This document shows, piece after piece, positions 44,327 through 51,968 of a stretch of 64,000 nucleotides of DNA. The stretch spans positions 48,921-112,920 of the forward strand of contig VFZU01000007.1 in the NCBI GenBank assembly GCA_016870995.1. Direction: 5' to 3'. Both the position numbers and the translations under genes were made by a program. Source of the stretch: Acidobacteriota bacterium (GTDB lineage: Bacteria > Acidobacteriota > Terriglobia > Bryobacterales > Bryobacteraceae). How positions within the stretch are numbered: the stretch's first letter is position 1; every line of letters begins with the position of its first letter. The notes beneath the pieces are model-generated. The model ran no database searches and had not been told where the DNA came from. It was given only the letters and a program-made list of their open reading frames with translations.

Positions 44327-45775
44327 ATGCCCATTCCGGTTTCGCAGATGTGGACGGTTGCCACCTATGTTTTGAAGCAAAAGCTGAAGGGACGCAAGCA
44401 ATATCCGCTGGTGCTGATGCTGGAGCCGCTGTACCGGTGTAATCTGGCGTGTGCGGGTTGCGGGAAGATTCAGTATCCGGGGCATGTACTGAAGCAGGAT
44501 TTGACGCCGGAGCAGTGCTTTGCGGCTGTCGAGGAGACGGGTGTGCCGACGGTGGCGATTCCGGGTGGCGAGCCGCTGATGCATCCGCAGATCGATCAGA
44601 TTGTGGCGGGGTTGGTGGCGCGCAAGAAGTATGTGTATCTGTGCACGAATGCGCTGCTGCTCAAAGAGAAGCTGCATCTGTTTACGCCGAGCAAGTATTT
44701 GACGTTCTCGGTGCATATGGATGGGGACCGGGATCATCATGATTTTTCGGTGTGCAAAGAGGGTGGGTATGACATTGCGCTCGATGCAATCAAGCTGGCG
44801 GTGTCGAAGGGATTCCGTGTGACGACGAACACGACGCTGTTTGATGGGGTGGATTCGAAGTCGGTGCGGAAGTTCTTCAGCGAGATGATGGAGGCGGGCG
44901 TGGAAGGGATGATGGTATCGCCGGGTTATTCGTACGACAAGGCGCCGGACCAGCAGCACTTCACGGGGCGCGAGCGGAATCAGCAGTTGTTCCGAAAGTT
45001 GTTGTCGAACCGGGACCCGAAGTGGCGGTTCAACATGTCGATGTTGTTTCTTGAGTTTTTGATGGGGAAGCGGAATCTAGAGTGCACGCCGTGGGGGATG
45101 CCGGCTTATTCGATCTTCGGGTGGCAGCGGCCTTGCTATCTGCAGCAGGACGGGTATGCGGATACGTATCAGGAGTTGCTCGATTCGACGGACTGGTCGA
45201 AGTATGGGTATGAGAGTGGGAATGCGAAGTGCGAGAACTGCATGCTGCACTCGGGTTATGAGGCGACGGCGGTGCACTATACGTTTACGCTGCCGGGGAT
45301 TGTGGCGACGGTGAAGTCGATGCTGTTTCCCGCTTATAAGGATGCCGAGGCTTTGCGGATGATCGAGGAGGAAAAGCCGAAATCGCCGCTGGTGCAGATC
45401 GATCTGACATCGCTGAGCAAGTGCGAGACGTTGCAGGGACGGGCGGCTGCGGGTGGTGCGTTGGCGGAAGGTGTCGAGCAGGCGTTTGATTATCGCGGCG
45501 ATGTGACGGTGCGTTTGAAGAGTGGCTCGACAGTTGAGGGTTATGTGTATGACCGGCAGGGGTCGCCGCAGTCGGGCAAGGCGCGGTTGCGGATCATGCT
45601 GAAGAATGAAGGCGGCAAAAAGATGACCGTGGAGCAGAGCGAGATCGAGGAGCTGAGCTTTACGGGTCGGGATATGGCCGATGGGCGGAGCTTTGAGGCG
45701 TGGGTGAAGAAGTACGCCGAGAAGAAGGCGGCGGGCGAGAAGAATATTGAGTTGGTGCCTGAGGAGCTGGATTAG
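44327..45775 (+). CDS. hpnH: Adenosyl-hopene transferase HpnH (radical SAM) with C-terminal extension
   Basis: The protein has 482 residues. The start MPIPVSQMWTVATYVLKQKL and the radical-SAM motif CNLACAGC (C38, C42, C45) followed by GKIQYPGHVL match HpnH, which joins the 5'-deoxyadenosyl group to diploptene to build C35 hopanoids. Typical HpnH has about 340-380 residues; here an extra 100 residues (from about 385) form a small beta domain (FDYRGDVTVRLKSGSTVEGY) and a charged helix. A hopanoid-making organism is implied. The start lies 14 bp after the TetR operator. Confidence 0.93.
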   Translation: MPIPVSQMWTVATYVLKQKLKGRKQYPLVLMLEPLYRCNLACAGCGKIQYPGHVLKQDLTPEQCFAAVEETGVPTVAIPGGEPLMHPQIDQIVAGLVARKKYVYLCTNALLLKEKLHLFTPSKYLTFSVHMDGDRDHHDFSVCKEGGYDIALDAIKLAVSKGFRVTTNTTLFDGVDSKSVRKFFSEMMEAGVEGMMVSPGYSYDKAPDQQHFTGRERNQQLFRKLLSNRDPKWRFNMSMLFLEFLMGKRNLECTPWGMPAYSIFGWQRPCYLQQDGYADTYQELLDSTDWSKYGYESGNAKCENCMLHSGYEATAVHYTFTLPGIVATVKSMLFPAYKDAEALRMIEEEKPKSPLVQIDLTSLSKCETLQGRAAAGGALAEGVEQAFDYRGDVTVRLKSGSTVEGYVYDRQGSPQSGKARLRIMLKNEGGKKMTVEQSEIEELSFTGRDMADGRSFEAWVKKYAEKKAAGEKNIELVPEELD

Positions 45776-45777
45776 CG

Positions 45778-46362
45778 ATGTCCGAGGCGGTTGTGGATGA
45801 GGTGTTTGCAATCCTGACGCAGACGGGCGGGGATCAGTATTTTGGGGAGGCGGTGACGAAGCTGTCGCATGCGGAGCAGTGTGCGTGGTGCGCGCGCGAG
45901 GCGGGGGCGGACGAAGAGTTGGTGCTGGCGGCGTTGCTGCATGATATTGGGCACTTGCTTGAGAATGAAATGGCTGTGCGGGATGAGCGTGTGGGTGTGG
46001 TGAATCATGACGAGCTGGGGGAGAAGTGGTTGCTGTCGCGGGGGTTCTCACGCCGGTTGGCAGTGCTGGTAGGTGGGCATGTGGATGCCAAGCGCTACTT
46101 GACAGCGACGAATCCGGGGTATCTTGCGCGGCTCTCTGAGGCCAGCAAAGAAACGCTGGTGTTGCAGGGTGGGCCGATGAGCGCTGAAGAGGCCTTGGAG
46201 TTTGGCGGCGAGCCGGAGTTGCGGGATATTCTGCGGCTGCGCAGCTGGGATGAGATGGCGAAAGATCCGGAGTGGGATGGGCCAAGGCTCGAGAGCTATC
46301 GGGGGGCGTTACTGGCGCATCTTGAGGCTAGAGACTCCGAGCATGAAACCGCCTCGGCATAA
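45778..46362 (+). CDS. HD-domain hydrolase (PhnZ/MIOX-like)
   Basis: The protein has 194 residues. It carries KLSHAEQCAWCAREAGADEE, LVLAALLHDIGHLLENE and VNHDELGEKWL, with H31, H55, D56 and H59 in the metal-binding pattern of HD-domain oxygenases such as PhnZ. Members are Fe-dependent oxygenases or phosphohydrolases. The gene begins 2 bp after hpnH and overlaps the P450 gene by 20 bp, so a role in tailoring hopanoids or another lipid is plausible but inferred. Confidence 0.82.
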   Translation: MSEAVVDEVFAILTQTGGDQYFGEAVTKLSHAEQCAWCAREAGADEELVLAALLHDIGHLLENEMAVRDERVGVVNHDELGEKWLLSRGFSRRLAVLVGGHVDAKRYLTATNPGYLARLSEASKETLVLQGGPMSAEEALEFGGEPELRDILRLRSWDEMAKDPEWDGPRLESYRGALLAHLEARDSEHETASA

Positions 46363-47680
46363 GGGCCGATTCCTCAGAGGAAGCCTGGTGGAAATACAGC
46401 GGGATCCGCTGGGGTTCTTGACCTACTTACATCAGACGTATGGGGATGTATGTGTTCACCGGCTGGGACCTTTTGATTATTATCTTGTGGCGCATCCCGA
46501 TGGAATCAAGAGGATTCTGCAAGACAATCATCCGAACTACTCGAAGCGTTTGATCGATATGCAAACCGTTGGGTACGTGAGCGGGCCTGGGATTCTCATC
46601 GCGGATGGAGCAGACTGGATGCGGCGACGAAGGCTGATGCAGCCCGCTTTTCATCGGGACAAGATCCAACAGATGATGCTGACGATGGTGGCACTGACGA
46701 ATGCGTGGATTCAAGAGTTGCCGGTAGGGCAACGATTGAAGGCGAATTCCTCCATTACGCTGCTGACGCTGCGGATTGCGACGAACACATTGTTTTCGCT
46801 TGACCTCGATCAGGGGGCAAGCGAGGTGATGGAGTGCTTTTCGAAATTGAACGAGTTGTTGATTCGGCGATTTCGGGCAGGGAAGTTGTTTCGACCGATC
46901 CCTTTGTTTTCTGATGACAGGGTGTTCTTGAGGACGCTTCGACGATTCGATGAGATTATTGATGGAATCATCGCCGGGCGAAGGGCGCGGCCGGATGGGT
47001 CGTTTGACTTACTCTCGATGTTGATGTTGGCAAGGGATGAGGAGGATGGGGGATTTCTTTCCGATATCGAGTTAAGGTCGGAAATCAAAACTCTGTTGTT
47101 GGCGGGATTTGAAACAACATCGAATGCACTGGGGTGGAGTGTGTTTGAGTTGGGCCGGAGACCGGAGTTGGCGGAAACGCTGGCGCGGGAGGCGGAGGAG
47201 TCGCTGGGGGCGGGGGAGTTTTCGCATGAGACGTTGACGAGAATTCCGCAATTGAAGTCGTTCTTTGAGGAAATTCTCCGGGTGTACCCACCGGCTTGGT
47301 ACACAGCAAGGCGGGCAGAAGCAGCGGATACTCTATGCGGGTTTGAGATCCCGGCGGGGGCGCGAGTTGTGGTGTCGCCCTATTTGTTGCATCGGCATCC
47401 CGAATTCTGGGCCGAGCCGAATGAGTTTGATGCGACGCGTTTTTTGGGCAGTCACAGATTGGGCGCACACCGGTTCTCGTACTTTCCGTTTGGTGGTGGT
47501 CCGCGCCAGTGCATTGGAAATCAGTTCGCCATGGCGGAGAGTTTGATTATTTTGGCGAATCTGCTGAGGACTTATCGCATTTCCCTGCCCCGGACAACGC
47601 CGCCTGAAGTTCGGCCGCTCATTACGTTGCGAATGCAGGAAGATATCGAGATGGTATTGGAGCCGAGAGAGCGGCCGTAG
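46343..47680 (+). CDS. Cytochrome P450
   Basis: The protein has 445 residues, full length. It has the I-helix LLLAGFETTSNALGWSVFEL, the K-helix FFEEILRVYPP (ExxR), the meander arginine region and the heme-binding FPFGGGPRQCIGNQFA with Cys390. It needs a ferredoxin or reductase not found nearby. ATG 46343 was chosen because it begins the family N-terminus and overlaps the HD gene by 20 bp; the earlier codons of the open frame lie inside that gene. It is the third gene of the hpnH operon and may hydroxylate a hopanoid or fatty chain. Confidence 0.93.
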   Translation: MKPPRHKGRFLRGSLVEIQRDPLGFLTYLHQTYGDVCVHRLGPFDYYLVAHPDGIKRILQDNHPNYSKRLIDMQTVGYVSGPGILIADGADWMRRRRLMQPAFHRDKIQQMMLTMVALTNAWIQELPVGQRLKANSSITLLTLRIATNTLFSLDLDQGASEVMECFSKLNELLIRRFRAGKLFRPIPLFSDDRVFLRTLRRFDEIIDGIIAGRRARPDGSFDLLSMLMLARDEEDGGFLSDIELRSEIKTLLLAGFETTSNALGWSVFELGRRPELAETLAREAEESLGAGEFSHETLTRIPQLKSFFEEILRVYPPAWYTARRAEAADTLCGFEIPAGARVVVSPYLLHRHPEFWAEPNEFDATRFLGSHRLGAHRFSYFPFGGGPRQCIGNQFAMAESLIILANLLRTYRISLPRTTPPEVRPLITLRMQEDIEMVLEPRERP

Positions 47681-47706
47681 GTCGGGTGTTTACGGAGTAC
47701 GAACGG

Positions 47707-48516
47707 CTAGGGGCGTTCGCCCGAGGCGAGGCGGCGGTTGATGTCGTCGATGACACGAGGGAGCTGAGTGGCTGCGGCGATGACGTAGTGGGCACCGAGG
47801 GAGAAGAAGTGATTCGTCGCCTTGGTGATGAGTTGTTCGCGGTCGCTGTCCGGGAGTTCCGCGAAGGCTTGCTGGGAGAGGCCGATTTCATTGCCGGTGT
47901 CAACCACGGAGACGGCCCAGCAGCCTGCGGCTTTCGCTTCTGCAATATCGATGGGGGTGTCGCCGACTTTGACGAAAGTATGGAGGGGGTAGAGCCCCAT
48001 GTATTTGGCGGCGTGGTAGATCATCCAGGGGGCAGGCCGGCCACCTCCGACGAGGTCGGGAGTCAAGAAGATCTCGGGGTCGAAACCGCTTTGTTGGGCC
48101 GAGGCAAGGACGGGGGGCATCATGTTGGACTCGAAGCCTGTTGTGGTGGCATAGCGGATGTTGCGGCGTTTGAGCTCGAGGCAGAGCTCGGGGATGCCGG
48201 GGAGGACTTCGCAGTGGTTGGCAAGTACCTCGAGTTGGAGGGCGGTGAACTCAGGGTAGATGCGGTCGACGTCTTCTTTGGTGGGAGCATGGCCGTGGGC
48301 AGCGATCCAGCGAGGGGTGACCTCCGGGTTGTTGAGTGCTGACCAGATGTGATCCCACTTGCGGGAGCCCATCGGGCCTCTGGCTTCGGCTTCGGTGACC
48401 ATCACACCCTGGCGGCGGAAGAGTTCGACGAAAGCGACGACGGGGCCGCGACTGCCAAAGTCGATGACGGTGCCGGAGAGATCGAAGATGACGGCTTGAA
48501 CGGAGTTGGTGTTCAT
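47707..48516 (-). CDS. phnX: Phosphonoacetaldehyde hydrolase
   Basis: The protein has 269 residues, HAD superfamily. It has the nucleophile Asp12 in VIFDLSGTVIDF, the Schiff-base lysine K53 in MGSRKWDHIW, YATTTGFESNMM as motif II, and VKVGDTPIDIAEAKAAGCWA as motif III/IV. PhnX cleaves phosphonoacetaldehyde to acetaldehyde and phosphate, completing 2-aminoethylphosphonate use. DLSGT replaces the more usual DWAGT. ATG 48516 gives the family start; an in-frame ATG at 48591 adds 25 unlikely residues. No phnW or transporter is nearby, so it is an isolated gene here. Confidence 0.9.
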   Translation of the reverse strand: MNTNSVQAVIFDLSGTVIDFGSRGPVVAFVELFRRQGVMVTEAEARGPMGSRKWDHIWSALNNPEVTPRWIAAHGHAPTKEDVDRIYPEFTALQLEVLANHCEVLPGIPELCLELKRRNIRYATTTGFESNMMPPVLASAQQSGFDPEIFLTPDLVGGGRPAPWMIYHAAKYMGLYPLHTFVKVGDTPIDIAEAKAAGCWAVSVVDTGNEIGLSQQAFAELPDSDREQLITKATNHFFSLGAHYVIAAATQLPRVIDDINRRLASGERP

Positions 48517-48819
48517 GAAGTGGATGGCGACCCTTGAAGGCTTATGGTTGTTGACGTACTTGAAAGCCTGGTTGATTTGTTTGAGCTTCAAGCGGCCTTC
48601 GATCAGATTATCGAATTGTCGACTCTAAAGGCTTGATCGGGCTTAGCCGAGATCTGCAGCTTTACTATTCTTTTTTGGGGGTCTTGACGAGAGGAAGCTC
48701 GTGCTTCCGTTTGATGAGGTGGATTCGAAGCGGGTGCGGAAGTTCTTCAGAGCCAGAAGAGCTAGATTCCATGAGAGGAAGCAACCTGGTCGGACGAGGT
48801 TGCCCCTTCGGCTGGAGCG
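48517..48819. other. Intergenic region holding an hpnH-derived fragment
   Basis: About 300 bp lie between the divergent phnX and the HxlR gene (both minus strand). It contains a GGAAGC/GCTTCC hairpin at 48693-48708 and the 42-bp sequence at 48709-48750, similar to part of hpnH. No complete gene was recognised. Confidence 0.5.
48709..48750 (+). repeat. 42-bp partial copy of hpnH sequence
   Basis: These bases match 44839-44880 inside hpnH at 39 of 42 positions. The encoded FDEVDSKRVRKFF resembles FDGVDSKSVRKFF of HpnH. The copy is too short for a gene and is probably a fragment left by recombination. Confidence 0.7.
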
Positions 48820-49173
48820 CTACGAGATGGCGTTGGCGCGCATCTTGAGGCGGCGGCCAATATCCATGATGGTGGTGATTGCGGCAAGCAGTTCATGGCC
48901 GAGGGGTGTCAGGCCGTAAAAGACGGTCGGAGGAGAGGTGGGTTTGGGGATTCGATCCAGGACGCCTTCGCGCTCAAGAAGGCGGAGGCGAGAAGTAAGA
49001 ACCTTTGCGGAAATTCCTTTCAGGTCGGACTCCAGTTCGGAAAAGCAACGCTCTCCGGCACGCAGGAACCAGATGAGATCTGCGGTCCAAGCGCCAGTGA
49101 CCAAGCTCATGCAACGCTTCAAAGGACATTTAGACGGGGGATGAGCGACGAGGCTCTTGCGTCGTTTCACCAT
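48820..49173 (-). CDS. HxlR family transcriptional regulator
   Basis: The protein has 117 residues. It follows the HxlR pattern: CPLKRCMSLVTGAWTADLIW, FSELESDLKGISAKVLTSRL and LLEREGVLDR, with the redox-sensing Cys of the family near the start. HxlR regulators react to aldehydes or oxidants. It lies divergent from the SDR gene at 49251 with 77 bp between, so it probably controls that gene. The start is a GTG or ATG near 49173. Confidence 0.9.
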   Translation of the reverse strand: MVKRRKSLVAHPPSKCPLKRCMSLVTGAWTADLIWFLRAGERCFSELESDLKGISAKVLTSRLRLLEREGVLDRIPKPTSPPTVFYGLTPLGHELLAAITTIMDIGRRLKMRANAIS

Positions 49174-49250
49174 ATGTTGACTTACCGGATGGCAACCCGA
49201 TTCTAGCGGGGAAGCGGATCGTTGCAGTGTGATGGGCCATCAGACGGGGT

Positions 49251-49969
49251 ATGAACCAAGCAACGAAGCGAACGGTGATTATCACGGGTGCCTCTAGCGG
49301 CATCGGGCTAGGATTGACGGCGGCTTTTCTGCGTGAGGGCTACAAAGTAGTGGCCAATGCGAGGAGTGCCAGCAAAGCGGGAACGCTCGAGGAGACGGCG
49401 GATCTTGCCGTAGTGGATGGAGACGTTGCCGTGCCAGAGACCGGCGAAAGGCTGACACAGGTGGCCATTGAGAGATTTGGCGGTGTGGATGTGCTGATCA
49501 ACAACGCCGGCATCTTTGTGCCACGGGCCTTTACAGACTACTCGCAAGAGGAATTTGAGAGAGTTGTGGGGACCAACCTGGCCGGTTTCTTTTATGTGAC
49601 ACAACCGGCATTGCGACAGATGGTGAAGCAAGGACGCGGGCACGTACTGACGATCAGCACAACACTGGTGGAACAGCCGTGAACGCAGGACTGACGAGTT
49701 TGACGAAGGGAGGCTTGAATGGGGTGACGCGGGAACTAGCGATTGAGTATGCCAAGGCTGGAATCCGAGTGAATGCAATTGGAGCAGGAATCATCGATAC
49801 TCCGATGCATGCTGTTGAGCAACATGAATTCTTGAAGGGCATGCATCCCATACACCGGCTTGGGCGAGTCGAAGAGATCGTCGATGCTGCGCTCTATCTG
49901 ACTCGAGCAGAATTTGTGAGCGGGGAGCTACTGCATGTGGATGGTGGCGCCCATGCTGGGAAATGGTAA
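49251..49969 (+). pseudogene. SDR family oxidoreductase broken by a small deletion
   Basis: The first part (49251-49682) reads TVIITGASSGIGLGLTAAFL with the TGxxxGIG cofactor motif, then VDVLINNAGIFVPRAF and STTLVEQP, then stop. The second part is open from 49679 and reads NAGLTSLTKGGLNGVTRELA and ending RLGRVEEIVDAALYL. Together they give one SDR of about 239 residues; a small out-of-frame loss around 49677 breaks it. The region of the catalytic Tyr is Thr-Lys (SLTKGG), as in a subset of SDRs. It stands divergent from an HxlR regulator and just before the DUF1330 gene. Confidence 0.8.
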
Positions 49970-49973
49970 GGGG

Positions 49974-50282
49974 ATGCCTGTGACTTATGAAATGACGGTT
50001 GGCTTGCACGTGATCGATGAGGCGGCGTATGCGGAGTATCGGGCCGGGATGACGCCTTTGCTGCAGAGGGAAGGAGGAGGATTCCGCTATGACTTTCAAG
50101 TCGCCCAGACCCTGAAAAACGAGGAGGGGCGGGAGATCAATCGTGTTTTTGTATTGATGTTTCCGAACCGCAGAGCCAAGGAGCGGTTCTTCGCTGATAC
50201 CGAATACCTGGCAGTGCGAGAGAAGTGGTTTGAGCCGTCGGTAGCGGCAGTGACGATCTTGGCTGAGTACGAGCGCAACTAA
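49974..50282 (+). CDS. DUF1330 domain protein
   Basis: The protein has 102 residues. It has YEMTVGLHVIDEAAYAEYRA, FRYDFQVAQTLKNEE and AKERFFADTEYLAVREKWFE, the alpha/beta pattern of the dimeric ferredoxin-like DUF1330/ABM group. The function is unknown; members are small monooxygenase-like proteins. ATG 49974 has a GTAAGGGG box before it. It lies 4 bp after the SDR stop and was probably co-transcribed with it. Confidence 0.85.
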   Translation: MPVTYEMTVGLHVIDEAAYAEYRAGMTPLLQREGGGFRYDFQVAQTLKNEEGREINRVFVLMFPNRRAKERFFADTEYLAVREKWFEPSVAAVTILAEYERN

Positions 50283-50377
50283 GGGCGCCGCCTATGCTAC
50301 TCGTCGGTCGCGGCGATGAGTTGTTCGTGATCGTTGCCCGAAGGGCTGACGGAGGCTTGCTGCCGAACCAGAATGCG

Positions 50378-50845
50378 CTATTCGGGTAGTGGACCGAGTA
50401 TGTCGATTTGATATTTGGCAGCAAGCTCCATGAGTTTGGCCATGTCGGTGGGGGAGAAGTCGTCGATGGGGACGCTGAGGTCTGTGAGGAAATTCTCGAA
50501 GCCTGAGGGGCTGGCGAAGATGAGCATGCGAGCGGGAGTGTCGCCGACGACCTTGAAGCCGTGAGGGATCATGCGAGGGCCGAATACGAAATCGCCGGAC
50601 ATGGCCGAGATCCACTTGCCGTCGCAGACGAAGTTGACCTCGCCTTCGAGGATGTAGAAGGATTCGTCTTCGAGCCGGTGCATGTGATACGGAGTAACGA
50701 AGCCGGGAGGGATGTCCCATTGTTCGACCAGGCCGAAGGTGCCGTTGGTGGAATCACCGTTGGCGCGAACCAGAGAGGGCAGGCCGAGAAAACGGATTGC
50801 CTTGTCTGCGCGGGTGTTGAGAAACGGCTGCGGTTGGAATGGCAT
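50378..50845 (-). CDS. Cupin-domain protein
   Basis: The protein has 155 residues. One cupin domain is clear: GFVTPYHMHRLEDESFYILE with HxH and Glu metal ligands, then FVCDGKWISAMSGDFVFGPR and IPHGFKVVG. Such proteins bind Fe, Mn or Zn; the substrate is unknown. ATG 50845 matches the family start and lies 4 bp after the membrane-protein stop, so both are in one operon. Confidence 0.88.
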   Translation of the reverse strand: MPFQPQPFLNTRADKAIRFLGLPSLVRANGDSTNGTFGLVEQWDIPPGFVTPYHMHRLEDESFYILEGEVNFVCDGKWISAMSGDFVFGPRMIPHGFKVVGDTPARMLIFASPSGFENFLTDLSVPIDDFSPTDMAKLMELAAKYQIDILGPLPE

Positions 50846-50849
50846 GGAT

Positions 50850-51359
50850 CTAGTCTCTACGAAATAGCGTCCCGATCCAGGCGGCGAAGGTGAGGACCAG
50901 GCACGGGTAGGCATTGAAGGGCAAGGGAGAGGAAGTGGGGAGGAGGGGTTGGCCCCAGAAAATGCTGCCTGAAGTGATCGCGAAGAGTGTGGCGGCGATG
51001 AGGACCGCGATTCAAACCCAGGTGGCGAAGTAGCTGGGGATGCTGGTGAGCAATAACGAAGTAGACCAGAGGGCCGTGCCTGCGGCGAAGGAGGGTGCGC
51101 TGGCTTCCAGCGAGCCGGCGTTGCCGATCAGAATGACGCTTTCGCCGATGGAGAAGATGAGGAAGCCGGCGGCGAGGAGGTCTTCGCCCGCTCTGAAGAA
51201 TTTGATGGTGAGCAGTGCGGTGGCGACGATGAGGCCTAAGCCGTCGATGGTCCAGAAGGCGGATTGAAGACTTCGATCGGCGACGAATGTGCCGAGGATG
51301 CCGAAGATTCCACCCAAGGCGAGGCCGATGCTGGCAGTGATGTGGAGAGGGTGCTTCAT
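50850..51359 (-). pseudogene. Small membrane protein with an in-frame TGA
   Basis: The frame starts MKHPLHITASIGLALGGIFG, crosses four hydrophobic segments and meets TGA at 51012-51014 after FATWV. It then continues for 53 codons in the same frame (IAVLIAATLFAITSGSIFWG) with two more hydrophobic segments and ends RRD-stop at 50850. A length of 169 residues with six segments looks natural, so the TGA is probably a mutation (from CGA or TGG). It starts 9 bp after the methyltransferase stop, and the cupin gene follows. Confidence 0.75.
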
Positions 51360-51368
51360 GACCCAGCA

Positions 51369-51962
51369 TTATATGCGGGGTTTTGAAACGACCCAAGTGG
51401 TCATGGCGCGCTGGTTTTCGACGATGGTGGTTTTGAGGGGGTCGAGGGCGGTGAGGTTGTGCTGTTGCTCGAAGTGGTGGAGGAGTTCGGCGTTGGCGAG
51501 GTAGCGCTCGCCTCCATCGAGGTTGCGGGCGAAGCGGCCGCGGATGGGTTCGATTTGGTGTTCGATGCCGATGGAGGTGGCAAGGCGGGCGAAGAAGATG
51601 CCGCCAGGTTTGATGAGGCGGAAGAGGTCTTTGAGCATGCGCTCGAATTCTTCGTCGTCGCTGGCGAAATGGAGGACGGTGTTGCAGATGATGAAGTCGA
51701 AGGAGGCGTCTTCGAAGGTCATCGCGCCGATGGATTCGACGCGGAAGTTCTCTTTGGGCAGGTGAGGGGCGAGTTGGCGGAGTTTGTGGATGGCGTCGGG
51801 ATTGATGTCGACCGCGGAGATGTCGAAGCCCTGGGTGAGGAGGAAGCGGATGTTGCGGCCACCGCCGCAGCCGGCATCGAGGATGCGCATGCCGGGGGTG
51901 ATGCGGCCGCGCATCAGCATGTCGAGGAAATAGATGTCGGTGCCTTCAAGTTGGCATAACAT
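51369..51962 (-). CDS. Class I SAM methyltransferase
   Basis: The protein has 197 residues. It has RILDAGCGGGRNIRFLL as the SAM-binding loop, ISAVDINPDAIHKLRQL and DFIICNTVLHFA. The substrate is unknown. ATG 51962 is preferred; a TTG at 51968 in frame would abut the divergent sulfatase gene. Only 6 bp separate the two starts, so the promoters must lie within the neighbouring gene or overlap. It is the first of a three-gene operon with the membrane protein and the cupin. Confidence 0.9.
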   Translation of the reverse strand: MLCQLEGTDIYFLDMLMRGRITPGMRILDAGCGGGRNIRFLLTQGFDISAVDINPDAIHKLRQLAPHLPKENFRVESIGAMTFEDASFDFIICNTVLHFASDDEEFERMLKDLFRLIKPGGIFFARLATSIGIEHQIEPIRGRFARNLDGGERYLANAELLHHFEQQHNLTALDPLKTTIVENQRAMTTWVVSKPRI

Positions 51963-51968
51963 TGCCAA

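Noticed and set aside
45077..46285. A 402-codon minus-strand frame over hpnH and the HD gene
   Set aside because: It is antisense to two well supported genes and shows no domain.
51012..51014. In-frame TGA considered as selenocysteine
   Set aside because: No hairpin-type SECIS element was recognised after it, and the surrounding residues are a membrane segment, not a redox site.
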